Source: Drechslerella dactyloides (lineage: Eukaryota; Ascomycota; Orbiliomycetes; Orbiliales; Orbiliaceae). From it: a stretch of 64,000 nt of DNA. The stretch is from NCBI GenBank assembly GCA_020064725.1, contig JAGTWJ010000003.1, positions 2,790,001 to 2,854,000 of the forward strand, given 5' to 3'. Shown piece by piece: positions 24,501-35,700 of the stretch (positions within the stretch are counted from its first letter, which is position 1; the number at the start of each line of letters is the position of its first letter). Position numbers and translations under genes: made by a program. Under the pieces are notes generated by a model, which was not told where the DNA came from, ran no database searches, and was given only the letters and a program-made list of their open reading frames with translations.

Positions 24501-24848
24501 TGCAAGGACCATGCGACGAATACGGACCAGGACGTGTTGGTCATCCTAGACGTCGCGATGCATCCTGAGCTGCAGGGCGAGGGGTTGGCACGGGAGATCA
24601 TCAACCGGGTGCAGAAGCTGCGGAAGAAGGCGGGCCTGGTCGCGACAGACGATGTCAAGATGGTGTTCAAGATGATGGAAGACCCAATTGGCCTAGAGGA
24701 GGTATTCGAAGAACAAGGACCGGCCATTGAGAAGACGCTGAGAGGGAAGGTTGAGAAGGAGAGCGAAGGAGAGAGTGGGGAGCTGCTGATGGAGGAGGAG
24801 CAGGAGGTCCAGGGTGCGACTTTCCTGCTGAGGTTGCTGAAGCTGTAG
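21577..24848 (+). CDS. ILS1: Isoleucyl-tRNA synthetase, cytosolic
   Basis: Charges tRNA-Ile with isoleucine in the cytosol (class Ia synthetase). Two exons, 21577-22008 and 22074-24848, give 1068 residues, the size of yeast Ils1 (1072). The HIGH-type motif is GLPHYGHLL (H50, H53); the second signature is KKMSKRLKNYP (M599). Also seen: RRFGWDTHGLPVEHEIDKKL near the start, FMESVWWAFKELF right after the intron, TTPWTLPSHTGIA in the editing region, QTRGWFYTLVVLG and the anticodon-binding region with NNMTNWYIRFNRKRLKG. There is no mitochondrial targeting peptide, which supports the cytosolic form. The intron (65 nt) ends at GGGTTAG, restoring NDYKTLQPSFMES. It converges on the small Cx9C gene, 193 bp away. 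Confidence 0.98.
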
Positions 24849-25041
24849 ACATTGCACGATATCACGTTGTTTGTTCCCGCTGGTTTTACTATTGTTTTCC
24901 ATAGGTGACGGTCATGTTCGTACATTCGGTATATAGCCGTTTAATAGAGATAGATTCGCAACAACAATAATCCTAGATACATTCGGACTTGCTCCAGTAG
25001 ACGATGCTGCCCGTGATAGACGGTGCGATATCTAGCCCCAA

Positions 25042-25359
25042 TCACCGCTTTCCCATGTGTCTCTGTATATATCGTCAGTGCTATCGGATCGAACGATATC
25101 CAGAGAGAAGACAACCCTGCTTACCTGCACACACGCCTGCAAGACCTGGAACTCAGCGAAGCACTTATCTTTATGCACGTTGTGGAAGTCTGCCACAATG
25201 CACTTGCCGTATGCCGTTGACTAGATCACGCAGAAAGTCGTTAGAGAGCCTGTAGATACTTTTATCATATGGCTGGACGCATCATCGCGATACCTCGGCA
25301 GGGCACTTGGCCACGGCCTGAGCCAGGCGGTCGACGGGGCGGATCTTGGTCGGGGGCAT
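25042..25359 (-). CDS. Small twin Cx9C (CHCH) mitochondrial protein, NDUFAF8-like
   Basis: Three small exons on the minus strand, 25359-25294, 25220-25125 and 25062-25042, join with GT-AG introns (73 and 62 nt; branches TCTAACG and CACTGAC) into 60 codons. The start is MPPTKIRPVDRL. Cysteines at residues 19, 29, 42 and 52 form two C-x9-C pairs: C19 and C29 with AESTAYGK between them, C42 and C52 in KCFAEFQVLQACVQ. This is the twin Cx9C fold imported by Mia40 into the intermembrane space. AYGKC-IVADF and EFQVLQAC resemble the complex I assembly factor NDUFAF8 and its fungal relatives, so a respiratory assembly role is likely. It is divergent from GPI8 (165 bp between starts) and converges with ILS1. 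No exon is long enough to stand out as an open frame, so the gene is easily missed. Confidence 0.85.
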
Positions 25360-25524
25360 GAGGTTTGTGGTGTGAGCTGTGGCAGAAACTGCGTTGGCGG
25401 TATGGAGGTCGAGAACCAATTATTAAGCATCACCATCCCTGAACAGACGACCTGATCCACCCAGAACTCCCTCCTCCGCATCTCCACCTCATTCTTCGAA
25501 CCGGAGCATACAACGAAATTCAAC

Positions 25525-26712
25525 ATGAAGCTGTCGGCCTGGGGCGGCCTCGCCGTCCTCTCCACGCTCCTCTCCGCTCCAACATGCCTCGCGCACTCAC
25601 AGCACACATCCAACTGGGCCGTCTTGGTGTCCACCTCGCGGTTCTGGTTCAACTATCGCCACCTGGCCAACGTGCTCTCCATGTACCGCACCGTCAAGAG
25701 ACTGGGGATTCCGGACTCCCAGATCATCCTCATGCTCTCCGATGACGTCGCCTGCAACCCTCGGAACACGTTCCCGGGCACCGTCTACAACAACGCGGAC
25801 CGTGCAATCGATCTGTACGGTGACAATATCGAAGTCGACTACCGCGGCTACGAAGTCACCGTCGAGAACTTCATCCGCCTGCTAACCGACCGCGTACCGC
25901 CGGACACGCCCCGCAGCAAACGCCTGCTCACCGACGACCGCAGCAACATCTTCATCTACATGACCGGCCACGGGGGGAACGAATTCCTCAAGTTCCAGGA
26001 CGCGGAGGAGATCAGCGCGTTCGATATCGCCGACGCCTTCCAGCAGATGTTCGAGAAGAAGCGCTACAACGAAATGCTCTTCATGATCGATACCTGCCAG
26101 GCGAACACGATGTACTCGAAATTCTACAGCCCCAACATCCTAGCCACGGGTTCCTCCGAGCTCGACCAGTCGAGCTACTCGCATCACGCGGACAACGACG
26201 TCGGCGTGGCCGTGATTGACCGATACACATACTTCAATCTGGAGTATCTGGAGACGCACGTCAAGAACGCCAGCTCGAAGCACACGCTCGCCGACCTCTT
26301 CAACTCGTACGACCCGGTCAAGATTGCATCGACGCCAGGGATCCGCACGGACTTATTCCAGCGGGACCTGAAGGAGGTGCTGATCACTGATTTCCTGGGT
26401 AACGTGCAGAGTGTCGAGGTGGACGGCGACGGAATGCGGTTGGATGAGGACTTGCTGTCCCTGGCGAGGGGCGCCGGGTACAATATCAGCGAGGCGGAGT
26501 GGAAGGAGGCGATGCGGGGCACGCGGGAGTTCTACGAGGCGAGCACGAGCGATAGCGGTGAGAGGAGTACGGCGGAGTCGAGGACGTGGGCCGGGCCGGC
26601 GCGAGTTTACAAGGATGGCGAGACGGATTTCTGGAGGACGGTGATGAGCGCTGGGGCTGTTGCGGTGTGCTTTGTGGGCTATTGGTTGATGAGCATGGTC
26701 GACAAGTCGTAG
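25525..26712 (+). CDS. GPI8: GPI-anchor transamidase catalytic subunit Gpi8/PIG-K
   Basis: Cysteine protease of the C13 (legumain) clan that cleaves GPI-attachment signals in the ER lumen and transfers the anchor. Intronless, 395 residues. An N-terminal signal peptide (hydrophobic 5-22) leads into SNWAVLVSTSRFWFNYRH, the family opening. The catalytic dyad is visible as H149 in YMTGHGGNEFLKF and C191 in FMIDTCQANTMY, matching yeast H157 and C199. VACNPRNTFPG and YRGYEVTVENFIRLL are also family blocks. A C-terminal membrane helix lies at about 372-390 (TVMSAGAVAVCFVGYWLM). Its promoter is short and shared with the twin Cx9C gene. Confidence 0.98.
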   Translation: MKLSAWGGLAVLSTLLSAPTCLAHSQHTSNWAVLVSTSRFWFNYRHLANVLSMYRTVKRLGIPDSQIILMLSDDVACNPRNTFPGTVYNNADRAIDLYGDNIEVDYRGYEVTVENFIRLLTDRVPPDTPRSKRLLTDDRSNIFIYMTGHGGNEFLKFQDAEEISAFDIADAFQQMFEKKRYNEMLFMIDTCQANTMYSKFYSPNILATGSSELDQSSYSHHADNDVGVAVIDRYTYFNLEYLETHVKNASSKHTLADLFNSYDPVKIASTPGIRTDLFQRDLKEVLITDFLGNVQSVEVDGDGMRLDEDLLSLARGAGYNISEAEWKEAMRGTREFYEASTSDSGERSTAESRTWAGPARVYKDGETDFWRTVMSAGAVAVCFVGYWLMSMVDKS

Positions 26713-26970
26713 ACCGGGCCATTGGGCCTATTCATCGGGTGTCTTTTGGCGTTTCCATCCGGAGCATTTGTCTGCATCTGTTGTACCATATAATCTCAAT
26801 TTTGAAGCGTCTCCATTTACCTCGAATCGCTGCGTTGTGGGCTGGCATCCCTCCATCCCACTTCGCCAAAAGTCTCTGCGGCAAAAGCCCCGCCATCGAT
26901 TCGCCACCTCGATACCCTCTTTTCAACATCACGACTTTGAGAAAGCAAGACAACAAAATCGATAGTCAAA

Positions 26971-28837
26971 ATGTCCTTACCAGCGGGTGGCGACGGCGAC
27001 TCAGACTCCGGGTCCTCTGGGTGGGAGGACCAGAACGAACTCGACGACCGTGAAGTCACGCCGCCAATTGAATGTGTGCTTTGCGACCTCAAGTTCGATG
27101 GCGGAGTGCCCGACGTCTGGCAGCACTGCAGCAAGGAGCACGGCTTTGACTGGCACGCCACGGTGAAGAAGCTTGGTAATTGATTATTCCTACTCGAGTG
27201 CGCCGGTCGCCAACCGGTCCACGAATAATATCACTCTAACAGCCTTTCAATTTTTTTTTCGCACAGGCTTGGATTTCTACGGCAAGGTCAAGCTCGTAAA
27301 CTATCTTCGCAAAAACCAGTCCGCGAAACTGGATACCTTGACCCTCGACGACTTCGCTTCCGAAGAGTACCTCCAACCGGCCCTCGAAGATGACCCACTG
27401 CTCCTCGAACTTGACGACGAAGATGACGAAGCTGGTGGCGTGGCTCTCGACCCTTCCGCGCCTATTGATGTCAAAGACCACGCAGCTACCACAGCCTTGA
27501 TCCAGTCCCTCACGCAGCAGATCAAGGACATGGAAATCAACTTTGCCAGCTACAAGAAGGCTATCGCGGAAGACTATTTGAACCGTGTGGAGAGTAGCGA
27601 TGTCACATACCCACAGCCGCCGAAGAAGAAGGATGAGGACTCGCACTACTTTGAATCATACTCCGGAAACGATATACACGAGACGATGCTGAAGGATACT
27701 GTGCGCACGGAGTCGTATCGGGACTTCATCTACGATAACAAGCACATATTCCAGGGCAAGACCGTTCTGGATGTCGGGTGCGGGACCGGCGTGAGTGTTC
27801 TTCTGCTCATTTTGCACGGTTGGCGGACACCAGGCTGATCGATGGTTCAGATTTTGTCCATGTTCTGCGCTCGAGCGGGCGCTGCAAAGGTGTTTGCGGT
27901 CGACAATTCGGACATCATCGACAAGGCGCGGGAGAATGTCTTTGAAAACGATCTGGGAAACATCATCACGTAAGTAATTTGAGAGTCTTGGTCTAGCTGT
28001 GCGTGAAGTAATGCTGACTGGTGGCGGCTAGTTGCATTCGCGGCAAGGTAGAGGAGATCACCCTACCGGTCAAGAAAGTGGACATAATCGTGTCGGAATG
28101 GATGGTAATTACGTAGTCCCGCGATACAAAACCTGCGCCGGTACGAGATACTGACTTGATCGCCTTGATAGGGCTATTGTCTTCTCTACGAGGCGATGTT
28201 GGATTCCGTCCTCTATGCGCGCGACAAGTACCTCGCGCCAGACGGACTGATGGTCCCGTCCGAGTGCCGGCTGATGGTCGCAGCGATGCACGATAGCGAC
28301 TACATGAACGATAACGTGTACTTTTGGAACAATGTCTACGGGTTCAGGATGTCCGCGATGAAAGAGCGTGTTAGGGAAGACGTCGTCATCGCGCACCTTA
28401 AGCCGGAGAGCTTGGCCTCCGAGCCCGTGGCGTTCCTAAACTTACCTTTGCACACAATCACAGCGAAGGAGCTGGTGTTCACCAAGCCATTCGAGGTGGA
28501 GATCAAGGAGAATGTGGAGAGCCTGGACGCCTTCGTCGTCTATTTTGACAATTACTTCGCAACGTCGAGGAATCAGACAATTAGCGAGATCGCGCGGGCG
28601 GAGACGTGGAATGGTGAGGGGCTGGCGTTTACAACAGGACCCGGCGGGAAGGAGACGCACTGGAGGCAGGGCGTCCTTATCGTGCAGGACGGCGCGGGAC
28701 TGCTGAAAGCGGGGCAGAAGATTTCCGGGGAAGTGTCTTACAAACGGGCGGTGGGAGGCCCAAGAGAGGTGGAGATCGAAGTGACGTGGGAGACTGCGGG
28801 ACGCAAAGCGCAGAAGCAGCTGTGGTATATGCGCTGA
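26971..28837 (+). CDS. RMT3: Protein arginine N-methyltransferase 3 (PRMT3/Rmt3)
   Basis: Type I arginine methyltransferase that acts on ribosomal protein uS5 (Rps2) in the cytosol. Five exons: 26971-27175, 27267-27790, 27851-27969, 28032-28104, 28172-28837 (1587 nt, 528 residues). The N-terminal C2H2 finger, which marks PRMT3 among PRMTs, is seen as CVLCDLKFDG...HCSKEH (residues about 35-57). An acidic stretch and coiled coil follow. Catalytic part: KTVLDVGCGTGILSMFCARA (SAM binding), the double-E loop SEWMGYCLLYEAML, and the THW loop in GGKETHWRQGVL. The product ends KQLWYMR, as in the family. All four introns are 60-91 nt with standard borders. Confidence 0.96.
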
Positions 28838-29106
28838 GTGGCTGTCGCTATATTATCGATCGCACTGTTGTAGATTTATGTAAATTGTCTGTACATGAGT
28901 CCGAGATAATGCGACGTCAATTTGAGTTGAGACCGCAGCGCGCGTGTTTTGCGGAGGGGAGCGGCATGCGGCATGCGGCGTTCAAACTTACCGTCCGCAT
29001 GCACCCCAACTTCCAGATAAAGCGTAGACCCCGCGGATTCCAAGCTGACAGTCAATCGTTACTCGTATTCACAAAGTCCAGTCTTTTAATCAGTTAGTCG
29101 AACAGC

Positions 29107-31572
29107 ATGGGCGAGGTCATCTACTCCGCCGGCCGGGAGGGTCCGCCGGACGTCCGCATCCTCCACTTCAACGACGTCTACAATATCGGCGCCAGGTTTG
29201 TCACTACACCTTGTTTAGCTTCCTAGGCGTCATGCGCGTCAATTGCTGAGACAAGACTTTAGCTCCCGCGAGCCAGTCGGCGGTGCCGCACGGTTCATTA
29301 GCCTGGTCAAGCACTACCGCCACGCCGATGAGTTCAAGGACCAGCCCGGCCTGCTGGTCTTTTTCTCCGGGGATGCCTACAATCCGTCGCTCGAGAGCAC
29401 TGTCACTAAGGGTACTTCATCACTTATCATATGCTGGTTCAGCGGCATCGAAAGGCTGGTGTGCTAACTGGGAAGCAGGGAAGCATATGCCCCCGATCCT
29501 CAATGCGATTGGTATTGATGCGGCTTGCGCGGGAAACCACGACTTCGACTACTCCCCAGGTACGCATACACATTCTCTGATAACTCGTAACTGGCGTCCT
29601 GCTAACGCGACTCTGTAGAGAACTTTGCCCAGCTCGCAAAGCTATGGTAAATCTATCCGCACTCCTATGGATCCCCATGTTTCAGCAGAGGAGCTTATAC
29701 TCTTGTTATACTAGCAAATTCCCATGGCTAGCCGCGAACCTCTACCTCGACGGTAAGCCCATCGGGGACTGCAAGCGCACGACCATGGTCACCACCACCG
29801 ACGGCATCAAGGTCGGCGTCATCGGCCTAGTTGAAGAGGAGTGGATTGCAACAGTGAACAGCATCCCGCCAAATGTCGAGTACCGTGATGCCGCTACCGT
29901 TGCAAAGGAGCTTGTGCCGAAGTTGCGTGAGGAGGGCGCCGAGATGGTCGTGTGTGTATCTCATGCGAGAGAGCCAAATGACGTCAAATTGGCGAATGAG
30001 CTGCCGGAGGGGTTGATTGATATCGTAAGCTCAGACTTTCTACTACTAGATAGTATTGCGTTCCTGCTAACTCGAGGTGTAGATATTAGGAGGGTAGGGC
30101 CGCTGTCTACGACGTCAGGCTACAATTTACTGATAGGTCTATAGACACGACCACCACTACGCGCATCAGATTGTGAACGGTATCCCCGTTCTGCGAAGCG
30201 GAACCGACTTCAAGAATGTGAGTTCTATATCCGTCATATTTACGAAGCGTGCTAAGTGATCACCAGCTGTCGTACCTCACCGCCCGCCGGAAATCTGACG
30301 GCAAAGGCTGGGACTTTGATGTTCTCAAGCGAGACATCACCAGCGAGATTCAAGAAGACGAAGATGCCGCCAAGATTGTCAACGACCTCACGGGTGCTCT
30401 AAAGGCGAAGATGGAGAAGCCCATTGGGATAACATCCGTCCCTCTGGATTCACGGTTCATCATCGTCCGCACGCAAGAATCCAACATTGGCAACTTTGCC
30501 TGCGACGTCATGCGATACTTTTATAACACTGACTGCACGCTGATGGCGTCAGGCACGATCCGCGGAGACTGCATCTACGAGCCTGGTCTCATTCGCATCA
30601 AGGACCTCCTGGACTGCTTCCCGTTCCAAGATCCCTGTGTGGTCATCAGAATCAGCGGCAAGAAGATCATTGCCGCGCTGGAGAATGGCTTCTCAAAGGT
30701 CCCCGCGCTGGAGGGTCGGTTTCCGCAGGTCTCCGGCATGACAGTCACGTACGACCCGGACGCAGAACCGTTCAATCGGGTGCGTGAGGTCACCATAGGC
30801 GCTAATCACGAGCCTATCGAGCTTGACAAGCTCTACACAATGGCCAGTAAGTAAAATCCACCGTTTCAATTCCATGACGTATCGTGCTTGACCCTCGCTG
30901 ACATATTGAATAGCCCGAGATTACATGCAGCGCGGAAAAGAGGGCAATGAAATGATGGCCGACTGTGAGGTCCTTGTCAGCGCTGAGGCGGGCCTCCTGC
31001 TATCGACAGTCCTCCGCCAATACTTCCTGTCCCTCAAGGTCCTGGGCAGCTGGGCCTCCCGCCCGCGCCAAACCGCCAAAGAAAGCGCACCACCTCCCGG
31101 CGCCGTACCTGATACGCCCGCCAACGCCACCGCAATAGACCCTGCAGGCCTATCCGATGACGCCGTCGCCAAAGCCTTCATCGTCAACCCGGAAGGTCAG
31201 CAGGGTCACCGGGCTTCCATGCTCCACCACTCAACCTTGACCGCCCAGCGCTTCCAGAAGCTGCAACAGCGGCACAAAGACAAAGGCATGCTCGAGGACG
31301 ACCCGCACGACACCCTAGCTCCCACCGCCTCGTCAGACTCGCAAGAGCAATCGCAAGCCGTCGACCCCGCGACCCAAAAGCTCCTCGACGAGCTGAAGAA
31401 GAAGGCTGCACGCAAGTGGGGCCGTCTGGCGCTCGGGCGGGGCTTGAAGGCGGACAACGGACAGACGGGCCAGGCCGAGCTCGGGAAGCCGGCGCCGCAG
31501 GGGCTGAACTGGTGCAAGGGGATCAGGCCGATGGTCGAAGGGCGCATTCGGACGGTCAAAGGCAGTAGCTAG
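29107..31572 (+). CDS. 5'-nucleotidase-family metallophosphoesterase, cytosolic type
   Basis: Two-domain nucleotidase of the UshA/CD73 superfamily without signal peptide or GPI signal, so probably intracellular. Nine exons: 29107-29195, 29263-29411, 29479-29559, 29619-29646, 29715-30024, 30083-30093, 30145-30217, 30267-30846, 30914-31572 (1980 nt, 659 residues). Metal ligands: HFNDVYN (residues 20-26), SGDAYNPS (GD 66-67), GNHDFDY (98-104), VCVSHAREP and GGHDHHYAHQ. The last motif is completed only if an 11-nt microexon (30083-30093) is included; it supplies I-L-G-G. The C-terminal nucleotide-specificity domain shows SNIGNFACDVMRYF, LMASGTIRGDCIYEPG and FPFQDPCVVIRISGKKI. The tail after residue 510 is low-complexity and family-variable. 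The natural substrate cannot be told from sequence. Confidence 0.92.
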
Positions 31573-32731
31573 CAGCCTAGCTTGATCTTCAAGCTGCTAC
31601 GAAAGTGTGTGTTAGGTAGCAACTGTAACAGTTACAATTACCATTGAATGCGCGCGTCCCTTCTTCCGTTAAAAGCAGACCTGTATAAAAAGCTACCAGC
31701 GAAGCATTAGCTGCTGATCAATTAGACTACTACCGTAGCCTGGGATATTCGAGTATTTACTTACCTGTAGGATTCTGCCTAGATTAACTACCTCCGTCGC
31801 TCGGCGGATGACTCTGAGAATGGCAGGTCGACAATATAGCATGCAAAATCTCCGTGACTATAATTCGACCATCCGATTGTAAAATTAACGAATTAAAACC
31901 CAAATGATACTTAAATTAGCACATTGATATTTCGATAACTCGCTATTATATTCTCCACGACACGCCACAGCCAATCGCACGTGTCGCTTCCTGCCACGCG
32001 GAAATAACATGAATCGTATTATACTATGGCTGTCTGACAATGGCATTATCCCCGAGCATGCGGAACTAGTACCGTCATCGGAAAGACGGAGAGCTTCTAT
32101 CCATCACTGACGATAATACTTTATCTCCACGATACTAGATAATATATACTCTGAATCTATAAATGCCTAAGCTCAGCTGAACTCTCCAGCCCTCGGTACA
32201 TATGCATGCCAAAAAAGATAAAAAGAAACCCAACGACATGCAACATACAGAATGCATGTACGACCAACTTGAAGTATATACGATAAAATAAGTAGATGAG
32301 GGAACACAAGTCAACGCCAGTGTTCAACCCACCAACATCTCTCTTCTCTAGGCGTAAACAAAAGAAAGCAGCGCTAAGCAAGTAGCTAATGGGGGTATCA
32401 TAGCGATTATACTAATACTAGTCGGAGGGGAAATATGTAAAGGGAATAGAAGAGTAACGAGAAAAACAAAAAAAGATGCTGAACAGCAGCCATGGACGCT
32501 TTAAAAAAAAATAAGCAACGTCAGCCGTATGCCGTTCCGCCACCGATCGACATTACGCTGTAGTTCAGTAGTTATACCCAGCCAGTCCAAACCAGACAGT
32601 CCGTACCCCTTCCAGCGATACTACCAACCGGATAGAAAAGAAAATCTCGCAAAAGGGAAAAATAATATGTTCAAGGATAGTAGGGGGGATAGATATGCGC
32701 GTATATACTCGTGTAACTGTATGTAGGCAGC
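31573..32731. other. AT-rich convergent intergenic region
   Basis: About 1.16 kb between the ends of the nucleotidase gene and LTE1. It is clearly more AT-rich than the flanks, has stop codons in every frame and contains no recognised gene, RNA or repeat family. It probably contains two 3' untranslated regions. Confidence 0.6.
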
Positions 32732-35700
32732 CTACCGATAGTCACTCGGCGGCTCGATATCCAGACTCAGCGACGAAATCTCGTCCTTGGTCAGCGTTGC
32801 CATCCACAGACACCGCTCGCAGACGCCGTCAACGGGCTCAAAGTTGTACTTGGCGCTCGCGTCAACAAGCCGTAGTAGCTTCTTGACGATCTCCGCTGTC
32901 CGCTTGTACTTTGCCCAGTTGACGAGCGCGGGGCCGTGGGGCGTGCCTGCGACCTGTGAGGTCATCGTGGCAGTGTGGATGAGGTCGTGTGTGAAGAGTC
33001 CGACGAAGGGAATGCAACCCGTCTCGCCGGTGACGAGGTCCATTTCCTTTCGAAGGTTGTGATAGTTCATGTTGGGCTGCACGAGGCTTTCCAGGTCGCG
33101 GAAAGTGGCGCGGTCAGCCTCTGTGACGAGGCTCCAGGTCTTCTTGAGGCGGGCGACGTCGTAGCTGAGCAGCGCGATGACGAGCTGGTAGGTCGTGGCG
33201 AAGTTTTGGAGGCGGCGTGCGTGTGCTGCGATGTGGATGTACTTTGTGATGCAGCGTGCGCGTTCGTAGATGTCGCGGGTCATGACGATTTCCGAGGTGG
33301 CCCAGCTCACCATCTGCAGAATTGTTAGCAACTGCGTTACGGGATTGAATATGTGCTGGGAGACCTTACAAGGTTGAACCGGGCGACAACAATCTCGACA
33401 CCTCGGACGTCGTTGTTCTTGAGAAAGTCGACCCAGTCTCTGAACGGCTTGCTGGTCGGCTTCCATCGCAGCTCCACCAGCTCCTTCCAGTCGATCTCGG
33501 TAAGGGCGTCTTTCTCGATCAGCGTGAATTGTTTGGCGAGAAGCTCGGAATCGTATGCGAGGATGAAAGGGAGATGAATGGCGGTAGCGTGCACGCCGGA
33601 CTCGATCGCTTTGCGCAGCTTGGTAGGCGCTGGGTATTGACGTGAAAGCGGGTCTGCCTTGGTCTCCGGGGCGATGATCGTGGACATGTCGACGGTTGGA
33701 AGTTCGGGAGACTTGCTGATCGCTCTGTCGACCGTGAGAGGTGGGCTGGGAGGATGGCGCATTGGGTGTGCTGGCACACCTGCTTCGGCGAGGATAGCGG
33801 ACGGCTGAAGTCCCGGAAGCACAGACGACGAAATGCTGATCGGCCGGCGTGGACGCTTCGGTGGGAGCGGCTCCTCCGAAATCTCCGAGGACATATCGCT
33901 CATATCGTCGGGGTCAAGCTCGACTTCTGATATCGCAATCTTCGGCTCAGACGGGCCTGGAGCGCCCCGCAGCTCCCTTTCAATCTCTGACAAACTCAAC
34001 GTCCGCTGTTCGTCAATGGTATCAGGGACAGACAGCAGGTTTGTATCGGCGGACAGGATCCGGGTGGCGATGGGGATGTTCTCCTTCTCGGTCTTGTCGT
34101 CATCGTCTTCTCCCATCTCTGACTCGGGAAGTAAGAACGACTGCGTCCGCGGCTCGATCTCGAATGGGAAACCGGAAGTAATGCGCTCGTCGATAGTAAG
34201 TCCATTGACACCAGAGCTCGGTAGCGGCGTGAAGGTATCATTGTCAATGATCTGCCGCTGCCGCTGCTTCCGCTTTTCCAGCGGCGCCAAGGTACTAGGG
34301 CGAGCTGATTCTAGTTCTGATTCCGACTCGGACTCGGACTCAGAAACCTCCTGTTCGTGGACTTGGATCTGCGGGGCAGCTGACGCCGATGCTTGCCCTT
34401 GCTCCAACGCCGCTCGCTCAGCGGCTTCGCGTTCTCTGTGGATTGATAGTGCCCGCGCTAGCTGCTTGCGATTATATGTGCCCTCCAGCTTTGCGAGCGC
34501 AACTTCGACGCCGCCATCGTCACTCATCGTGTCAGACATGTTTGCTAACTTTAGCACACCTGCCTCGAACGTATTCTCTCGCACCACCTCGCTACCTTCC
34601 TCGTCGTCATCCTCACCAGAGTCATCCTCGTCGTCGTAATCGCCATCGTCCTCGCCGCTCTCATCGTCATCATCCTCTTCATCGTCTTCGAAATGATCAG
34701 GCGATGAAGGCTTAGGAGCAGGTTTGACCATCGTCATAGCGCCGAGCGACAGCACCCCATGCATGACATTCGGCTGCGAGTACATTTCCGTCTCAGGATG
34801 CTTCTGCCAGATGGACATTGTCGAGTCTGAAAATGTTCCAATCGTCTCAACCGTCGCCTCAGATTGTTGCCTTGCGTGAGAGCCCAAGTTTCCGATACTC
34901 TCTGCAGCCTTGAGATCTCCACCGCCCGGCTTCCTCCGTAGCATGCGCCCGGGGGGTCGACGGAAGGGCGAACCGATAGATTTCGAGCTAGGTGAGCCGA
35001 AAATAGAGTCTTCTTCGATGTTTTCATCCTCCGGGATCTGACTGGAGATTGTACTTCTCAGCCCGCCTCGGGAAAAGTTCTTGGGGATATATTTGCCGGT
35101 TGCCGAAGAGTCGTAGCTGTCCAGCGATGCCTGGTGTCCGTGACTGGGCTGGAAGGAGCGAGGTTCTTTCCCGAGAGTCATGTACGAGAGCGATTTGCTA
35201 CGCCGTATTTCCGATGAGTTGGAAGGGGACGGAGTCACAACTCCGTTATTGTTGTTATTCCAGTCCTCATCAACGGCTTTGCCCTTGCCCTTTATATCCT
35301 TTTTCTTCAATTCCTTCTTGCCGTTCTCAGTGCTGGAGGTTGACGTCTTGCTTCGAGTGAAGAATCCCTTCGCGGTGGGCGTCAAACCGCCGTCGTATCC
35401 TGCTTCCTCGCTTTCCCAGCTTCGGACAGTCTCCTCAGTTGCCCGTCCTTTGCCTTTCGACTCTTTAGGACTCGGAGTTTCTTGCATCGTAGTCAGCGCC
35501 TTGCCGATCGTTAGCGTATGCTTGCTAGCATTCGCGTCTCCGCTGACCCTCCCAAGCGGAGTCAAAGTGGTGATCCGGATTTCTTCCTGTAGCGCATTGT
35601 GAAATGCTTCCACAACGCCGGCGCCAAGTAAATCTATTCTCGCCAAAGCACTAGGAGATTCGGAGGCAAGCGACTCTGTCCGGCTGAGTATGCCGGTCAA

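Noticed and set aside
33833..34639. 268-codon plus-strand Ser-rich frame
   Set aside because: Antisense of the acidic low-complexity part of Lte1.
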